The notes: generated from the sequence alone by a model not told the origin. DNA of 14,391 nucleotides from Proteiniphilum sp. (GCA_031284475.1 JAISZV010000019.1:1-14391); one strand, 5' to 3'; shown: positions 7,066 to 14,305, numbered from the stretch's first letter. Numbers and translations are program-made.

Positions 7066-7793
7066 CAAAATATGCACTCGTAACGGGCGGAAGCCGGGGT
7101 ATAGGGCGGGCGATCTGTATTCGCCTGGCGTCGATGGGTTATGCCGTGCTGATAAATTTCAATAACAGCCCACAAGAAGCGGAAGAGACGTTGGCCGCAG
7201 TCAGAAATGCAGGCGCTGACGGCGAATTGATACGTTTCGATGTAACCGACCGTGAACAGGCGGAGACAGCGCTTAACCGGTGGGCTGCAAATCATCCCGG
7301 CGATTATATCGAAGCGCTCGTGAATAATGCAGGCATCCGCAAAGATAACCTGATGCTCTGGATGGAACCACACGAATGGGACAGTGTGATTAATGTGAGC
7401 CTTAACGGATTTTATAATATCACTCGCCTGCTGCTTAAAAATATGGTTGTGAAACGCTTTGGCCGGATTGTGAATATTGTATCTTTGTCGGGCATAAAAG
7501 GTATGCCGGGTCAAACAAATTACTCCGCCTCCAAAGCCGGTGTGATTGCCGGAACCAAAGCGCTTGCACAGGAGGTGGCAAAAAGAGGAGTTACCGTGAA
7601 TGCCGTGGCGCCGGGTTTCATCAAATCGGATATGACGCAGGATATGGATGAAAACGAGCTGAAAAAAACAATCCCCTGCGGACGGTTCGGAACACCCGAA
7701 GAAGTGGCGGCGCTCGTCGGTTTTCTCGTTTCTAAAGAAGCCGGCTACATCACGGGAGAAGTGATCTCGATCAATGGGGGGATTTATACGTAA
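7062..7793 (+). CDS. FabG-like 3-ketoacyl-ACP reductase (SDR family)
   Basis: This 243-residue short-chain dehydrogenase probably reduces the keto group of the ACP-bound chain with NAD(P)H after each extension. It shows the cofactor motif TGGSRGIG (residues 8-15), NNAG (88-91), catalytic Ser141 in NIVSLSG, Tyr154 and Lys158 in YSASKAG, and the closing TGEVISINGG, all as in FabG; length is normal for the family. By my alignment with E. coli FabG, the fourth catalytic position (usually Asn) is Ser113 in INVSLNG. Its ATG overlaps the TGA of the lyase gene, and the ketosynthase follows after 8 bp, so it belongs to the five-gene operon. A housekeeping fatty-acid role is less likely in this setting. 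Confidence 0.88.
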   Translation: MTKYALVTGGSRGIGRAICIRLASMGYAVLINFNNSPQEAEETLAAVRNAGADGELIRFDVTDREQAETALNRWAANHPGDYIEALVNNAGIRKDNLMLWMEPHEWDSVINVSLNGFYNITRLLLKNMVVKRFGRIVNIVSLSGIKGMPGQTNYSASKAGVIAGTKALAQEVAKRGVTVNAVAPGFIKSDMTQDMDENELKKTIPCGRFGTPEEVAALVGFLVSKEAGYITGEVISINGGIYT

Positions 7794-7801
7794 ATCATTA
7801 T

Positions 7802-9025
7802 ATGAACAGAGTAGTTATCACGGGAATGGGTATTTATTCCTGTATCGGAAAAAACAAAGACAACGTTCGTCAATCTTTATACGAAGGGAAATCGGGTATT
7901 GGGTTTGATCCTGTACGAAAAGAGTTTGGCTTTCGTTCGGGGCTTACCGGCATACTTGAACTACCCGATCTGAAAGCCCTGCTCGACCGCCGTCAACGTG
8001 CAGGTATTCCCGAACAGGGAAAATATGCCTATATCGCCACCCTTGAAGCCTTTGAACAGGCAAAAATCGACCATGATTTTCTGGAAAACAACGAAGTGGG
8101 CATTCTCTACGGCAACGACAGTTCCACCCAACCCGTTATTGAGGCTTGCGATATTATCCGCCAAAAAAGAAATACGGCATTGGTGGGTTCAGGCTCCATT
8201 TTTCAGAGTATGAACTCTACCATCACGATGAACTTGTCGGTAATATTCAAACTGAAAGGAATAAATTTCACCGTTTCAGGCGCTTGCGCCAGTGGGTCGC
8301 ATGCCATCGGTATTGGTTATCTGCTTATCAAGCATGGCCTTCAGGACTGTGTTGTATGCGGAGGCGCACAGGAAGTAAATATGTTTTCCATAGGTAGTTT
8401 CGACGGGCTTTCGGCATTCTCGGTGCGCGAAGACGAACCGGCAAAAGCATCGCGCCCATTCGACAGAAACCGCGACGGATTAGTGCCGAGCGGCGGCGGG
8501 GCCACGGTTATTCTCGAAAGTTATGAGTCGGCGGCCAGGCGCGGCGCGCCCATTCTTGCCGAAGTGGCGGGTTATGGGTTTTCGTCCAATGGGAACCATA
8601 TTTCAGTACCCAACGTGGATGGACCGAAACGCTCATTAGAGATGGCGATCCGCGACGCCGGCGTTTCGCTCGAAGAGATCGGTTATCTCAACGCGCACGC
8701 CACTTCCACGCCTGTGGGCGACCTGAATGAGGCCAAAGCCATTGACGCCGTTTTCGGCGGCCATAAACCCTATGTGGGATCCACCAAAGCGATGACCGGA
8801 CACGAAATGTGGATGGCCGGTGCGAGCGAAGTGATCTACTCTATGCTGATGATGCAGAATGATTTCATCGCTCCAACCATCAATTTTGAACAGGCCGATG
8901 ACGACGCTCCGTTGCTCAACATCCCGGCGAAAACCATTCACCGTTCGTTCGATACCTTTTTGTCAAATTCGTTTGGTTTTGGCGGCACCAATTCATCGTT
9001 GATAATCAAAAAATTCAAGCAATAA
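7802..9025 (+). CDS. beta-ketoacyl-ACP synthase of flexirubin/aryl-polyene type
   Basis: This 407-residue condensing enzyme of the FabF/KAS II fold extends an acyl chain with malonyl-ACP by decarboxylative condensation. The active-site triad is intact: Cys162 in TVSGACASGS, His299 in LNAHATSTPVGD, and His334 in STKAMTGHEMWMAG, with Lys329 just before it. The C-terminal SNSFGFGGTNSSLII is the usual family signature. The chain keeps the active-site Cys, so it is a true ketosynthase and not a chain-length factor. No second ketosynthase is found in the window, whereas many aryl-polyene clusters carry more than one. It sits 8 bp after the reductase and 27 bp before the ACP gene. The call as a secondary-metabolite KS rests on the operon context. 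Confidence 0.88.
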   Translation: MNRVVITGMGIYSCIGKNKDNVRQSLYEGKSGIGFDPVRKEFGFRSGLTGILELPDLKALLDRRQRAGIPEQGKYAYIATLEAFEQAKIDHDFLENNEVGILYGNDSSTQPVIEACDIIRQKRNTALVGSGSIFQSMNSTITMNLSVIFKLKGINFTVSGACASGSHAIGIGYLLIKHGLQDCVVCGGAQEVNMFSIGSFDGLSAFSVREDEPAKASRPFDRNRDGLVPSGGGATVILESYESAARRGAPILAEVAGYGFSSNGNHISVPNVDGPKRSLEMAIRDAGVSLEEIGYLNAHATSTPVGDLNEAKAIDAVFGGHKPYVGSTKAMTGHEMWMAGASEVIYSMLMMQNDFIAPTINFEQADDDAPLLNIPAKTIHRSFDTFLSNSFGFGGTNSSLIIKKFKQ

Positions 9026-9052
9026 CAACATAAATCATCTTTTTATTGGATC

Positions 9053-9304
9053 ATGGATAAAACGGAACTTATCAAACTCATTAACGAAAACCTGGCAGAG
9101 GAGTTTGAAGTGGATATTGAGACCATTACGCCTGAAGCGCACCTGATGGAAACGCTCGACTTAGACAGTCTCGATCTGGTGGATATGGTAGTGCTGATAG
9201 AACAGAATTTCCACTTCACCCCTAAAGCGCCCGATTTCAGGGAAATTTCCACTTTTCAAGACTTCTATGATTTTGTAGAATCCAAAATGAATGAACGGCA
9301 ATAA
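9053..9304 (+). CDS. acyl carrier protein
   Basis: This 83-residue acidic carrier protein has its phosphopantetheine attachment site at Ser39 in LDLDSLDLVDMVVLIEQ, the classic DSL motif. It would carry the starter and the growing chain between the ketosynthase, reductase and acyltransferase of the same operon. It differs from a standard housekeeping ACP in its ELIKLINENLAEEFEVD start and its PKAPDFREISTFQDFYDFV C-terminal half, which suits a dedicated pathway ACP. Its last 14 bp overlap the start of the acyltransferase gene, which points to translational coupling. Confidence 0.92.
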   Translation: MDKTELIKLINENLAEEFEVDIETITPEAHLMETLDLDSLDLVDMVVLIEQNFHFTPKAPDFREISTFQDFYDFVESKMNERQ

Positions 9305-10253
9305 CGGCAAAGAATGGAGCGGAAAAACACGCGGCGGCTCTTTCGGTTATCGTTTTTTTATTGTTCTGATCGACCGGTTGGGAGTACGTTTCGCGTATGT
9401 TTTTTTGGCTTTTGTCGTTATCTATTTTATTCCTTTTGCCCCAAAAGCCACCGTAGCATCATGGTGGTACGCACGGAATATACTGAAAAAAAGCCGCTTT
9501 CGGTCGTCCGTTTTCCTGTTTGCGAATTATTACCGTTTCGGACAGACGCTGATTGATAAAGTGGCTGTTTCGGCAGGGAAAAAAGACCGGTACGAGTTTG
9601 TTTTTGACGAATCGTATCCCCGTTTTCTGGAAATGTTGAACCAAGAGAATGGCGCTATTATGGTGAGCGCCCATGTAGGTAATTGGGAAATCGGCGCCCC
9701 TTTTTTTGATAAATACGGCAAAAAGATGCACGTGGCCATGCTTGATGCTGAGTACCGGAAAATCAAGAAAATGCTCGAACAGCATAGCGAAAACCGTAAC
9801 TATAACGTGCTCCCGCTCGATGAGACGGACGGGCTGTCGAATATTTTCAGGGCAAAAGCCATACTCGACCGCCGCGAATTTATCTGCTTTCAAGGCGACC
9901 GCTTTTTAGGAAACACACAGACTGCCGAAGTAGGATTCCTGGGTAAAACGGCCCGTTTTCCTGTCGGCCCTTTTCTGTTGGCTTCGCGCTTGCGGGTTCC
10001 CGTGATCTTTTATTTCTCCATGCGTGAACAGGGCGCAAAGTACAAATTTTACTTTCAGATGGCTCGGATCGAATCGACAGAAACCGGAAAGTCCGGAGAA
10101 CCCGGAACAGAATCAGCGGTAAAAACCGGGACAAGCTCCGGAATAAAACCCGAAATCCTGCTTTTGGAGCAATATGTCCGGGCGCTGGAAGATATTGTGC
10201 GAAAATATCCGCACCAATGGTTCAATTATTACCGGTTTTGGAAAGGAAACTAA
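9291..10253 (+). CDS. LpxL/HtrB-like membrane acyltransferase
   Basis: This 320-residue protein resembles lipid A late acyltransferases. The N-terminus EWSGKTRGGSFGYRFFI is followed by a membrane segment (~33-50, VRFAYVFLAFVVIYFIPFA). The catalytic H-x4-E motif is His128-Glu133 in SAHVGNWEIG, and the end, PHQWFNYYRFWKGN, matches the family's W-x-x-Y-x-F-W pattern. I infer that it transfers the finished acyl or polyene chain from the ACP to a membrane lipid or alcohol at the inner membrane; such an enzyme is a regular member of flexirubin and aryl-polyene clusters. A hydrophilic, Gly/Ser/Thr/Pro-rich insert (~261-285) before the C-terminal segment is unusual. It overlaps the ACP gene by 14 bp. 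Its TAA stop forms the first bases of the tandem-repeat block that follows. Confidence 0.85.
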   Translation: MNGNNGKEWSGKTRGGSFGYRFFIVLIDRLGVRFAYVFLAFVVIYFIPFAPKATVASWWYARNILKKSRFRSSVFLFANYYRFGQTLIDKVAVSAGKKDRYEFVFDESYPRFLEMLNQENGAIMVSAHVGNWEIGAPFFDKYGKKMHVAMLDAEYRKIKKMLEQHSENRNYNVLPLDETDGLSNIFRAKAILDRREFICFQGDRFLGNTQTAEVGFLGKTARFPVGPFLLASRLRVPVIFYFSMREQGAKYKFYFQMARIESTETGKSGEPGTESAVKTGTSSGIKPEILLLEQYVRALEDIVRKYPHQWFNYYRFWKGN

Positions 10254-10361
10254 TGTGTCAATGTGCTAATGTGACTAATGTGACTAATGTGACTAATGTG
10301 ACTAATGTGCCAATGTGACTAATGTGCCAATGTGACTAATGTGCCAATGTGACTAATGTGC
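10251..10361. repeat. tandem repeat of 8/9-bp units (TAATGTGAC / CAATGTGAC / TAATGTGC)
   Basis: Thirteen contiguous units of 8 or 9 bp share the core AATGTG. They start with the stop codon of the acyltransferase gene. The first two units are 8-mers. Four TAATGTGAC copies follow (10267-10302), then three 17-bp pairs of TAATGTGC + CAATGTGAC (10303-10353) and one last TAATGTGC. The array holds no spacers and no dyad, so it is neither a CRISPR nor a terminator. It resembles the AATGTG-type intergenic repeats I know from other Bacteroidales genomes. Confidence 0.9.
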
Positions 10362-10367
10362 CAATTT

Positions 10368-10420
10368 AATGATTCAATGATTCAAATAATTATCAATTGT
10401 CAATTATCAATTATCAATTG
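10368..10420. repeat. short tandem repeats AATGATTC x2 and TCAATTR x4
   Basis: Two copies of AATGATTC (10368-10383) are followed by four contiguous 7-mers at 10393-10420: TCAATTG, TCAATTA, TCAATTA, TCAATTG. Read on the minus strand, the last three units code for the C-terminal residues of the sugar kinase gene and supply its stop codon (10400-10402). Confidence 0.85.
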
Positions 10421-11266
10421 ATTATAGTACTCAATTAAGCCAGGCATGGGCGATTGGGCAATTGCGCCGATCTCAATCCCTTTTTGGGCCGCGACTTCCT
10501 TCAACGGACCGGAGAAATACCAGGCAATGGAACCCACAAAATTAACTTTATTTTTTTGATAATCGTATTGCATGACGTTTCTTTCAAAAAAACCGGAAAA
10601 ACTGTCGGTAACGATCCGTCGGATACTCCTGTCGTTGATATGTTTGAGCAGGAAAGGGGAGAGGCTTGCCAGAAACCGGCTCGGAAAAGGTTGGCGGTAC
10701 ACCTTGTCGATGATAAGGGCGGGAGTAAGCTCATACTCGTCGAGCAACTCCTCTTTCAACCCTTCAGGGAGCTGATCCTTTAACGCATCGCCTAACAGTC
10801 GCTTTCCCAATACGGCGCCGCTCCCTTCGTCGCCTAAAATGAAGCCGAGCGGGGAGACCTGTTTCACAATGGCGGAACCATCCCATTGGCAGGAGTTGCT
10901 TCCGGTACCCAGGATGCAGGCGATTCCCGTCCCGCGTCCGCAAAGGCTATGCGCCGCTGCCATTAAGTCGCTGTAAACATGAATGGTATCGACCGGGAAC
11001 GATTGGCGAATGGCTTCACGTACCAACGTTATTTTTTCAGGGATACCCCCTGCCCCGTAGAAGTAAATAGCCTGTATATCTTTATTTTTCAGAATGGGAT
11101 GTACGTTCAGGCTAATCTCCCGGGCAATCTCTTCCTGTGTCTGAAATACCGGGCTGACGCCGTTGCCGGTAAACCTGTGTATAACTTTTCCGGACGCTGC
11201 AAGACACCAATCGGTTTTGGTTGCGCCGCTGTCGGCAATTAAAATTCCCGAATCTTCTATTTTCAT
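10400..11266 (-). CDS. BadF/BcrA-type ATPase family amino-sugar kinase
   Basis: This 288-residue ASKHA-fold kinase resembles the GlcNAc/MurNAc kinases of the BadF family. It has the phosphate-1 loop ADSGATKTDW (11-20), an Asp at ~100 in VYSDLMAAAHSL as likely catalytic base, ILGTGSNSCQWDG (118-130) for adenosine/phosphate contacts, and ILGDEGSGAVLGKRLL (143-158), a family hallmark. It probably phosphorylates a cytoplasmic amino sugar (GlcNAc, MurNAc or glucosamine). Its neighbours, a NagX-like protein and an AmpG-like permease, support peptidoglycan-sugar salvage. It starts 57 bp after the NagX-like gene and is likely in the same transcript. The extreme C-terminus (QLIIDN) is encoded by 7-bp tandem repeats, so the original end may have been replaced. 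I cannot choose between GlcNAc and MurNAc from sequence alone. Confidence 0.82.
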   Translation of the reverse strand: MKIEDSGILIADSGATKTDWCLAASGKVIHRFTGNGVSPVFQTQEEIAREISLNVHPILKNKDIQAIYFYGAGGIPEKITLVREAIRQSFPVDTIHVYSDLMAAAHSLCGRGTGIACILGTGSNSCQWDGSAIVKQVSPLGFILGDEGSGAVLGKRLLGDALKDQLPEGLKEELLDEYELTPALIIDKVYRQPFPSRFLASLSPFLLKHINDRSIRRIVTDSFSGFFERNVMQYDYQKNKVNFVGSIAWYFSGPLKEVAAQKGIEIGAIAQSPMPGLIEYYNQLIIDN

Positions 11267-11323
11267 GACTATTATCTTCTATCGTGCGAAGCGCATTATC
11301 CTTTATCGCAACGCTGTTGCCGA

Positions 11324-12496
11324 TCATATCTTGATATAAATATTTCGTTTGTAAAGGATATACCCGAAAAGCCAGCAGACGGTAACGAACAGAAGGGCGT
11401 AGAGCAGCGATCCTAAATAATTGCCTGCCCAGGGGCGCAACAATACTTCGTAGGTAAACGTTTTTACGGAGATCAATTCGCCTTGCCGGACAAACCGGAT
11501 ATTGGAAACCAAGGCGCCCAATATGCCGGCGAAGACATACACGATCAGCGGATTTACGCCGAAAGCATGGAAAAACCTGCTCCATTTTTCTTTTTTATTG
11601 ATATCGATGATCAGGATAAGCAATCCCAGCAGTTGGGCGGCAAAACCTGTAGTGGTAAGGACAAATGTGGGACTCCATATTTTTTTGTTGATGGGGCATC
11701 CGTATTGCAACAGCAACCCGGCGAACACAAGTACGGTACCCCAGGTCAACAGTTGTTTTATGCGGGTGAGATTGTCTTTGTTCTCAACGATCAATTTACC
11801 GAAAAGAAATCCGATCAGCACATGGGCGATAGAGGGGAGCGTACTGAGCAGGCCTTCCGGGTCGAGTGCGATTTGTTCTCCCTCCGGCGTTCGGTCGAAG
11901 TAGATATGGTCGGTACTCCACAACGACCTGTCGATCACGGCAATTATGTTCTGTTCCGACATCTCGAAACCTTTTCCGAATTGTAATACCAGAAAATATC
12001 CCAATAGCAACAGGCCAATTACCCACGGCAAATATTTACTTTTCACAAATATTGCTGTCAGCGCTGCAAAGCCGTAAGCCAGCGCCAATCGTTGCAGTAC
12101 GCCCAATATGCGGAGGGCGTTGAAATGGGCGGCGGCTTCCGTGAAAGATTCTCCCGACGCCAATCCCCTGCACAATTGCCCGAACCAGCCCAGCGCCAAC
12201 CCGATCGTGAAAATAAGGATGGTACGCCGTACAATTTTCCATATAGAAGCTTTAGATGGCGCAAAGCGGAATTTTTGCAACGACATAAAAGTGGATACTC
12301 CCATGATAAACATAAAGAACGGGAATACCAGGTCGGTGGGGGTGAGTCCGTGCCATTGCGCATGCCTGAGGGGGGTATATACATAATTCCATGAACCGGA
12401 ATTGTTGACCATGATCATGCCGGCGATAGTGATCCCTCTCATGATATCCAGAGAAAGCACGCGGTTGTTCTGTGGAAGAACGGTTGTTGTATTCAT
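11324..12496 (-). CDS. NagX-like membrane acetyltransferase (DUF5009/HGSNAT-related)
   Basis: This 390-residue polytopic membrane protein has roughly ten hydrophobic helices. The N-terminus RVLSLDIMRGITIAGMI (12-28) and the segment HAQWHGLTPTDLVFPFFMF (45-63) are the signatures of the family that includes NagX and the heparan-alpha-glucosaminide N-acetyltransferases. Family members are thought to acetylate an amino sugar or act in its uptake at the inner membrane. The kinase downstream (57 bp) and the AmpG-like permease upstream fit a role in GlcNAc or muropeptide-sugar handling. Tannerella and Bacteroides carry comparable groupings as far as I recall. The reaction is not established for this subfamily. 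Between this gene and the permease lies 442 bp holding a MITE-like element. Confidence 0.78.
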   Translation of the reverse strand: MNTTTVLPQNNRVLSLDIMRGITIAGMIMVNNSGSWNYVYTPLRHAQWHGLTPTDLVFPFFMFIMGVSTFMSLQKFRFAPSKASIWKIVRRTILIFTIGLALGWFGQLCRGLASGESFTEAAAHFNALRILGVLQRLALAYGFAALTAIFVKSKYLPWVIGLLLLGYFLVLQFGKGFEMSEQNIIAVIDRSLWSTDHIYFDRTPEGEQIALDPEGLLSTLPSIAHVLIGFLFGKLIVENKDNLTRIKQLLTWGTVLVFAGLLLQYGCPINKKIWSPTFVLTTTGFAAQLLGLLILIIDINKKEKWSRFFHAFGVNPLIVYVFAGILGALVSNIRFVRQGELISVKTFTYEVLLRPWAGNYLGSLLYALLFVTVCWLFGYILYKRNIYIKI

Positions 12497-12573
12497 ATAT
12501 TTTTATCTGATAAATGATAGTACCTCGCTTCGCGGGTGATAATATTCCTTTATAAGGCGAGGCATATCGTCTG

Positions 12574-12581
12574 TAAAGGTA
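12574..12581 (-). promoter_or_regulatory. possible -7 box for the NagX-like/kinase genes
   Basis: The minus strand reads TACCTTTA, one mismatch from TAnnTTTG, about 80 nt upstream of the ATG at 12496. No clear -33 element is seen. It lies between the MITE-like element and the gene, so the gene may be transcribed independently of the permease. The leader also holds a CCTCGC/GCGAGG inverted repeat. Confidence 0.3.
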
Positions 12582-12629
12582 GTATTTTTCGTTAATTTCC
12601 CGATCGATTCTTCGTCTTTTATTCAATAA

Positions 12630-12804
12630 CGCAGATTCAAGCAACAAATGCAACCGGCCTGTCGACCAAACTGAAAACGGTTGAAAAAAGGTTGCCTAAG
12701 ACGCAGACAACTCCCCCGACGCTGTCGGGAAAGTTGCCTCCCATGTCGGCAAGTCGATTTCATTTGCAACTTCAAACTCCGTTTGCATTTATTAATGGAA
12801 CTTT
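12630..12804 (-). mobile_element. MITE-like deletion derivative of the IS30 element
   Basis: This ~175-bp element has a left end at 12630-12654 (with GATTCAAGCAACAAATGCAA) and a right end at 12781-12804 (with TGCATTTATTAATGGAAC). These match, end for end and in the same orientation, the left and right ends of the IS30 remnant at 275-786. On the minus strand the left end still reads Val-Ala-Phe-Val-Ala-stop, the equivalent of the transposase tail Val-Ala-Phe-Val-Thr-stop in the other copy. No other transposase sequence is recognisable. The interior contains a hairpin at 12709-12735. I infer a non-autonomous or decayed derivative mobilised by, or left from, the same IS family. It sits between the permease and NagX-like genes. 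Confidence 0.75.
12709..12735. repeat. hairpin inside the MITE-like element
   Basis: CCCGAC (12715-12720) and GTCGGG (12724-12729) form a 6-bp stem with a GCT loop, extended outside a 2-nt mismatch by AACT/AGTT. No T-run follows directly, so a terminator role is doubtful. Confidence 0.6.
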
Positions 12805-12885
12805 CCCAATAATTACGAATATCGCCGAAACGATGGTTTTTGGAAAATTCCGGACGGATAAAATCGTTGCCGCTCACTTGACGCA

Positions 12886-12942
12886 TTAACAGACCGGCCT
12901 ATTAGCCATATTACTGTTTCAATCGGGTTGCCGTTCTGTTAA
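12886..12942. repeat. inverted repeat spanning the stop codon of the permease gene
   Basis: TTAACAGACCGGC (12886-12898) and GCCGTTCTGTTAA (12930-12942) are complementary at 12 of 13 positions, with 31 nt between them. The right arm contains the TAA stop of the AmpG-like gene (12939-12941). There is no T-run, so it may stabilise the 3' end of the mRNA or be the ends of a tiny repeat element rather than a standard terminator. Confidence 0.65.
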
Positions 12943-14228
12943 TTCTTGGGATGGGAGTTCTTTTTAGTTTTCCCGAAATCCTTATCTACTTTCGTAAAGG
13001 GGATCAACAAGAGGGTAGGGATAGTAGCTATCATGATGAAAACAAAGAAATTCACATATCCCAGTTGCTCCTGGATCCAGCCGGCAGCCATGCCGGGGAG
13101 CATCATACCCAGCGCCATGAACCCGGTGCAGATGGAGTAATGCGCTGTTTTATGTTCTCCCTGTGAAAAGTAGATAAGGAAAAGCATATAGGCCGTAAAT
13201 CCAAAGCCGTAGCCAAGTTGTTCAACAGCCACTGCTACATTTACCCAAACGAGATTTTCCGGTTGGTATACCGCCAGCAAAAGATAGGCCAGGTTGGGTA
13301 AGGTGATAGCCAGCGCCATGGGCCAAAGCCAGTATTTCAACCCCCGGCGCGACGCCACAATACCCCCTATGATACCGCCGGCAGTCAGCGCTATTACGCC
13401 AACCGTACCATACGCGAAACCCAGTTCCTGTGTACTTAACCCCACTCCTCCCACTTCTCGGGCGTCGAGTAGGAATGGCGCCGCCAGCTTCACTAACAGG
13501 GCTTCGGCCAACCGGTACAACAGCATAAAGGCAATAGCCGGTTTGATACCTTTTTTTATGAAAAAAGAGCTGAATGTATTTTCAAACTCCCTCATCACCT
13601 CCTTCGGGGTATGCGCCGCTTTTCCCGTATCGCTCACCGGGTGGGGGAGTATAAACCGGAAGTAAACGAAAAAGGAAAGAAACAAGCCGGCTAAAATGAA
13701 GAAAATAATGCTCCAGGCATAGGGAATATTACCTGTACTCGTTTCAAGGAATCCGGCCAGGATAACCAACAACCCTTGTCCTGCAATGGAAGCCAGGCGA
13801 TAAAAGGAGCTGCGGATACCTACAAAAAACGATTGCTGCGAATCATCCAGTGCGAGCATATAGAAACCGTCGGCAGCAATATCGTGCGTGGCGGAGCTGA
13901 AAGCCATCAGCCAGAAGAAAGCGAGCGACGCTTGAAAGTAAAAGGGGGTTGGGAGGGTAAAGGCGATACCCGCGAATCCGGCGCCTATCAGCAACTGCAT
14001 GGAAACGATCCACCACCGTTTGGTTTTCAGAATATCCACGAACGGGCTCCAGAAGGGTTTGATGACCCACGGGAGATAGAGCCAGCCGGTATACAGGGCT
14101 ATTTCGGTATTAGACAGTGCGAAGCGTTTGTACATAACAACGGAAACGATCATTACCGTTACGTAGGGTAATCCTTCGGCAAAGTATAAAGTAGGTATCC
14201 ATGCCCAGGGGTTGCGTGTTGTTTTCAT
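12939..14228 (-). CDS. AmpG-like major facilitator permease
   Basis: This 429-residue transporter has about 12 hydrophobic helices. The N-terminus (WAWIPTLYFAEGLPY) and GWLYLPWVIKPFWSPFVD (48-65), followed by the basic loop ILKTKRWW, match the AmpG-like branch of the MFS, which imports peptidoglycan fragments across the inner membrane. In Bacteroidota such permeases also include MurNAc importers. The position upstream of a NagX-like protein and a BadF-type amino-sugar kinase supports uptake of GlcNAc-MurNAc, MurNAc or anhydro-muropeptides. It could be co-transcribed with the two downstream genes, although 442 bp with a MITE-like element and a possible promoter lie between. The start at 14228 gives a normal N-terminus; the stop lies in an inverted repeat. 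Confidence 0.82.
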   Translation of the reverse strand: MKTTRNPWAWIPTLYFAEGLPYVTVMIVSVVMYKRFALSNTEIALYTGWLYLPWVIKPFWSPFVDILKTKRWWIVSMQLLIGAGFAGIAFTLPTPFYFQASLAFFWLMAFSSATHDIAADGFYMLALDDSQQSFFVGIRSSFYRLASIAGQGLLVILAGFLETSTGNIPYAWSIIFFILAGLFLSFFVYFRFILPHPVSDTGKAAHTPKEVMREFENTFSSFFIKKGIKPAIAFMLLYRLAEALLVKLAAPFLLDAREVGGVGLSTQELGFAYGTVGVIALTAGGIIGGIVASRRGLKYWLWPMALAITLPNLAYLLLAVYQPENLVWVNVAVAVEQLGYGFGFTAYMLFLIYFSQGEHKTAHYSICTGFMALGMMLPGMAAGWIQEQLGYVNFFVFIMIATIPTLLLIPFTKVDKDFGKTKKNSHPKN

Positions 14229-14305
14229 TTTTTCAATAGAGCCTATAATTAGTGATCAGCAAGCGCCGGTTTGAAATCAATTTAAACTATTTATGTTTGT
14301 ATTAA

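Noticed and set aside
10251..10361. CRISPR array
   Set aside because: The units are 8-9 bp and contiguous, with no unique spacers and no cas genes nearby.
275..12804. Composite transposon formed by the two IS30-type elements around the 12-kb segment
   Set aside because: Both copies are defective, the enclosed genes are ordinary chromosomal functions, and no target duplication is visible. Two independent insertions are simpler.
12623..12886. 87-residue minus-strand frame across the MITE-like element
   Set aside because: It runs through both element ends and the hairpin, and the translation is Arg/Cys-rich with no domain; a chance frame is more likely.
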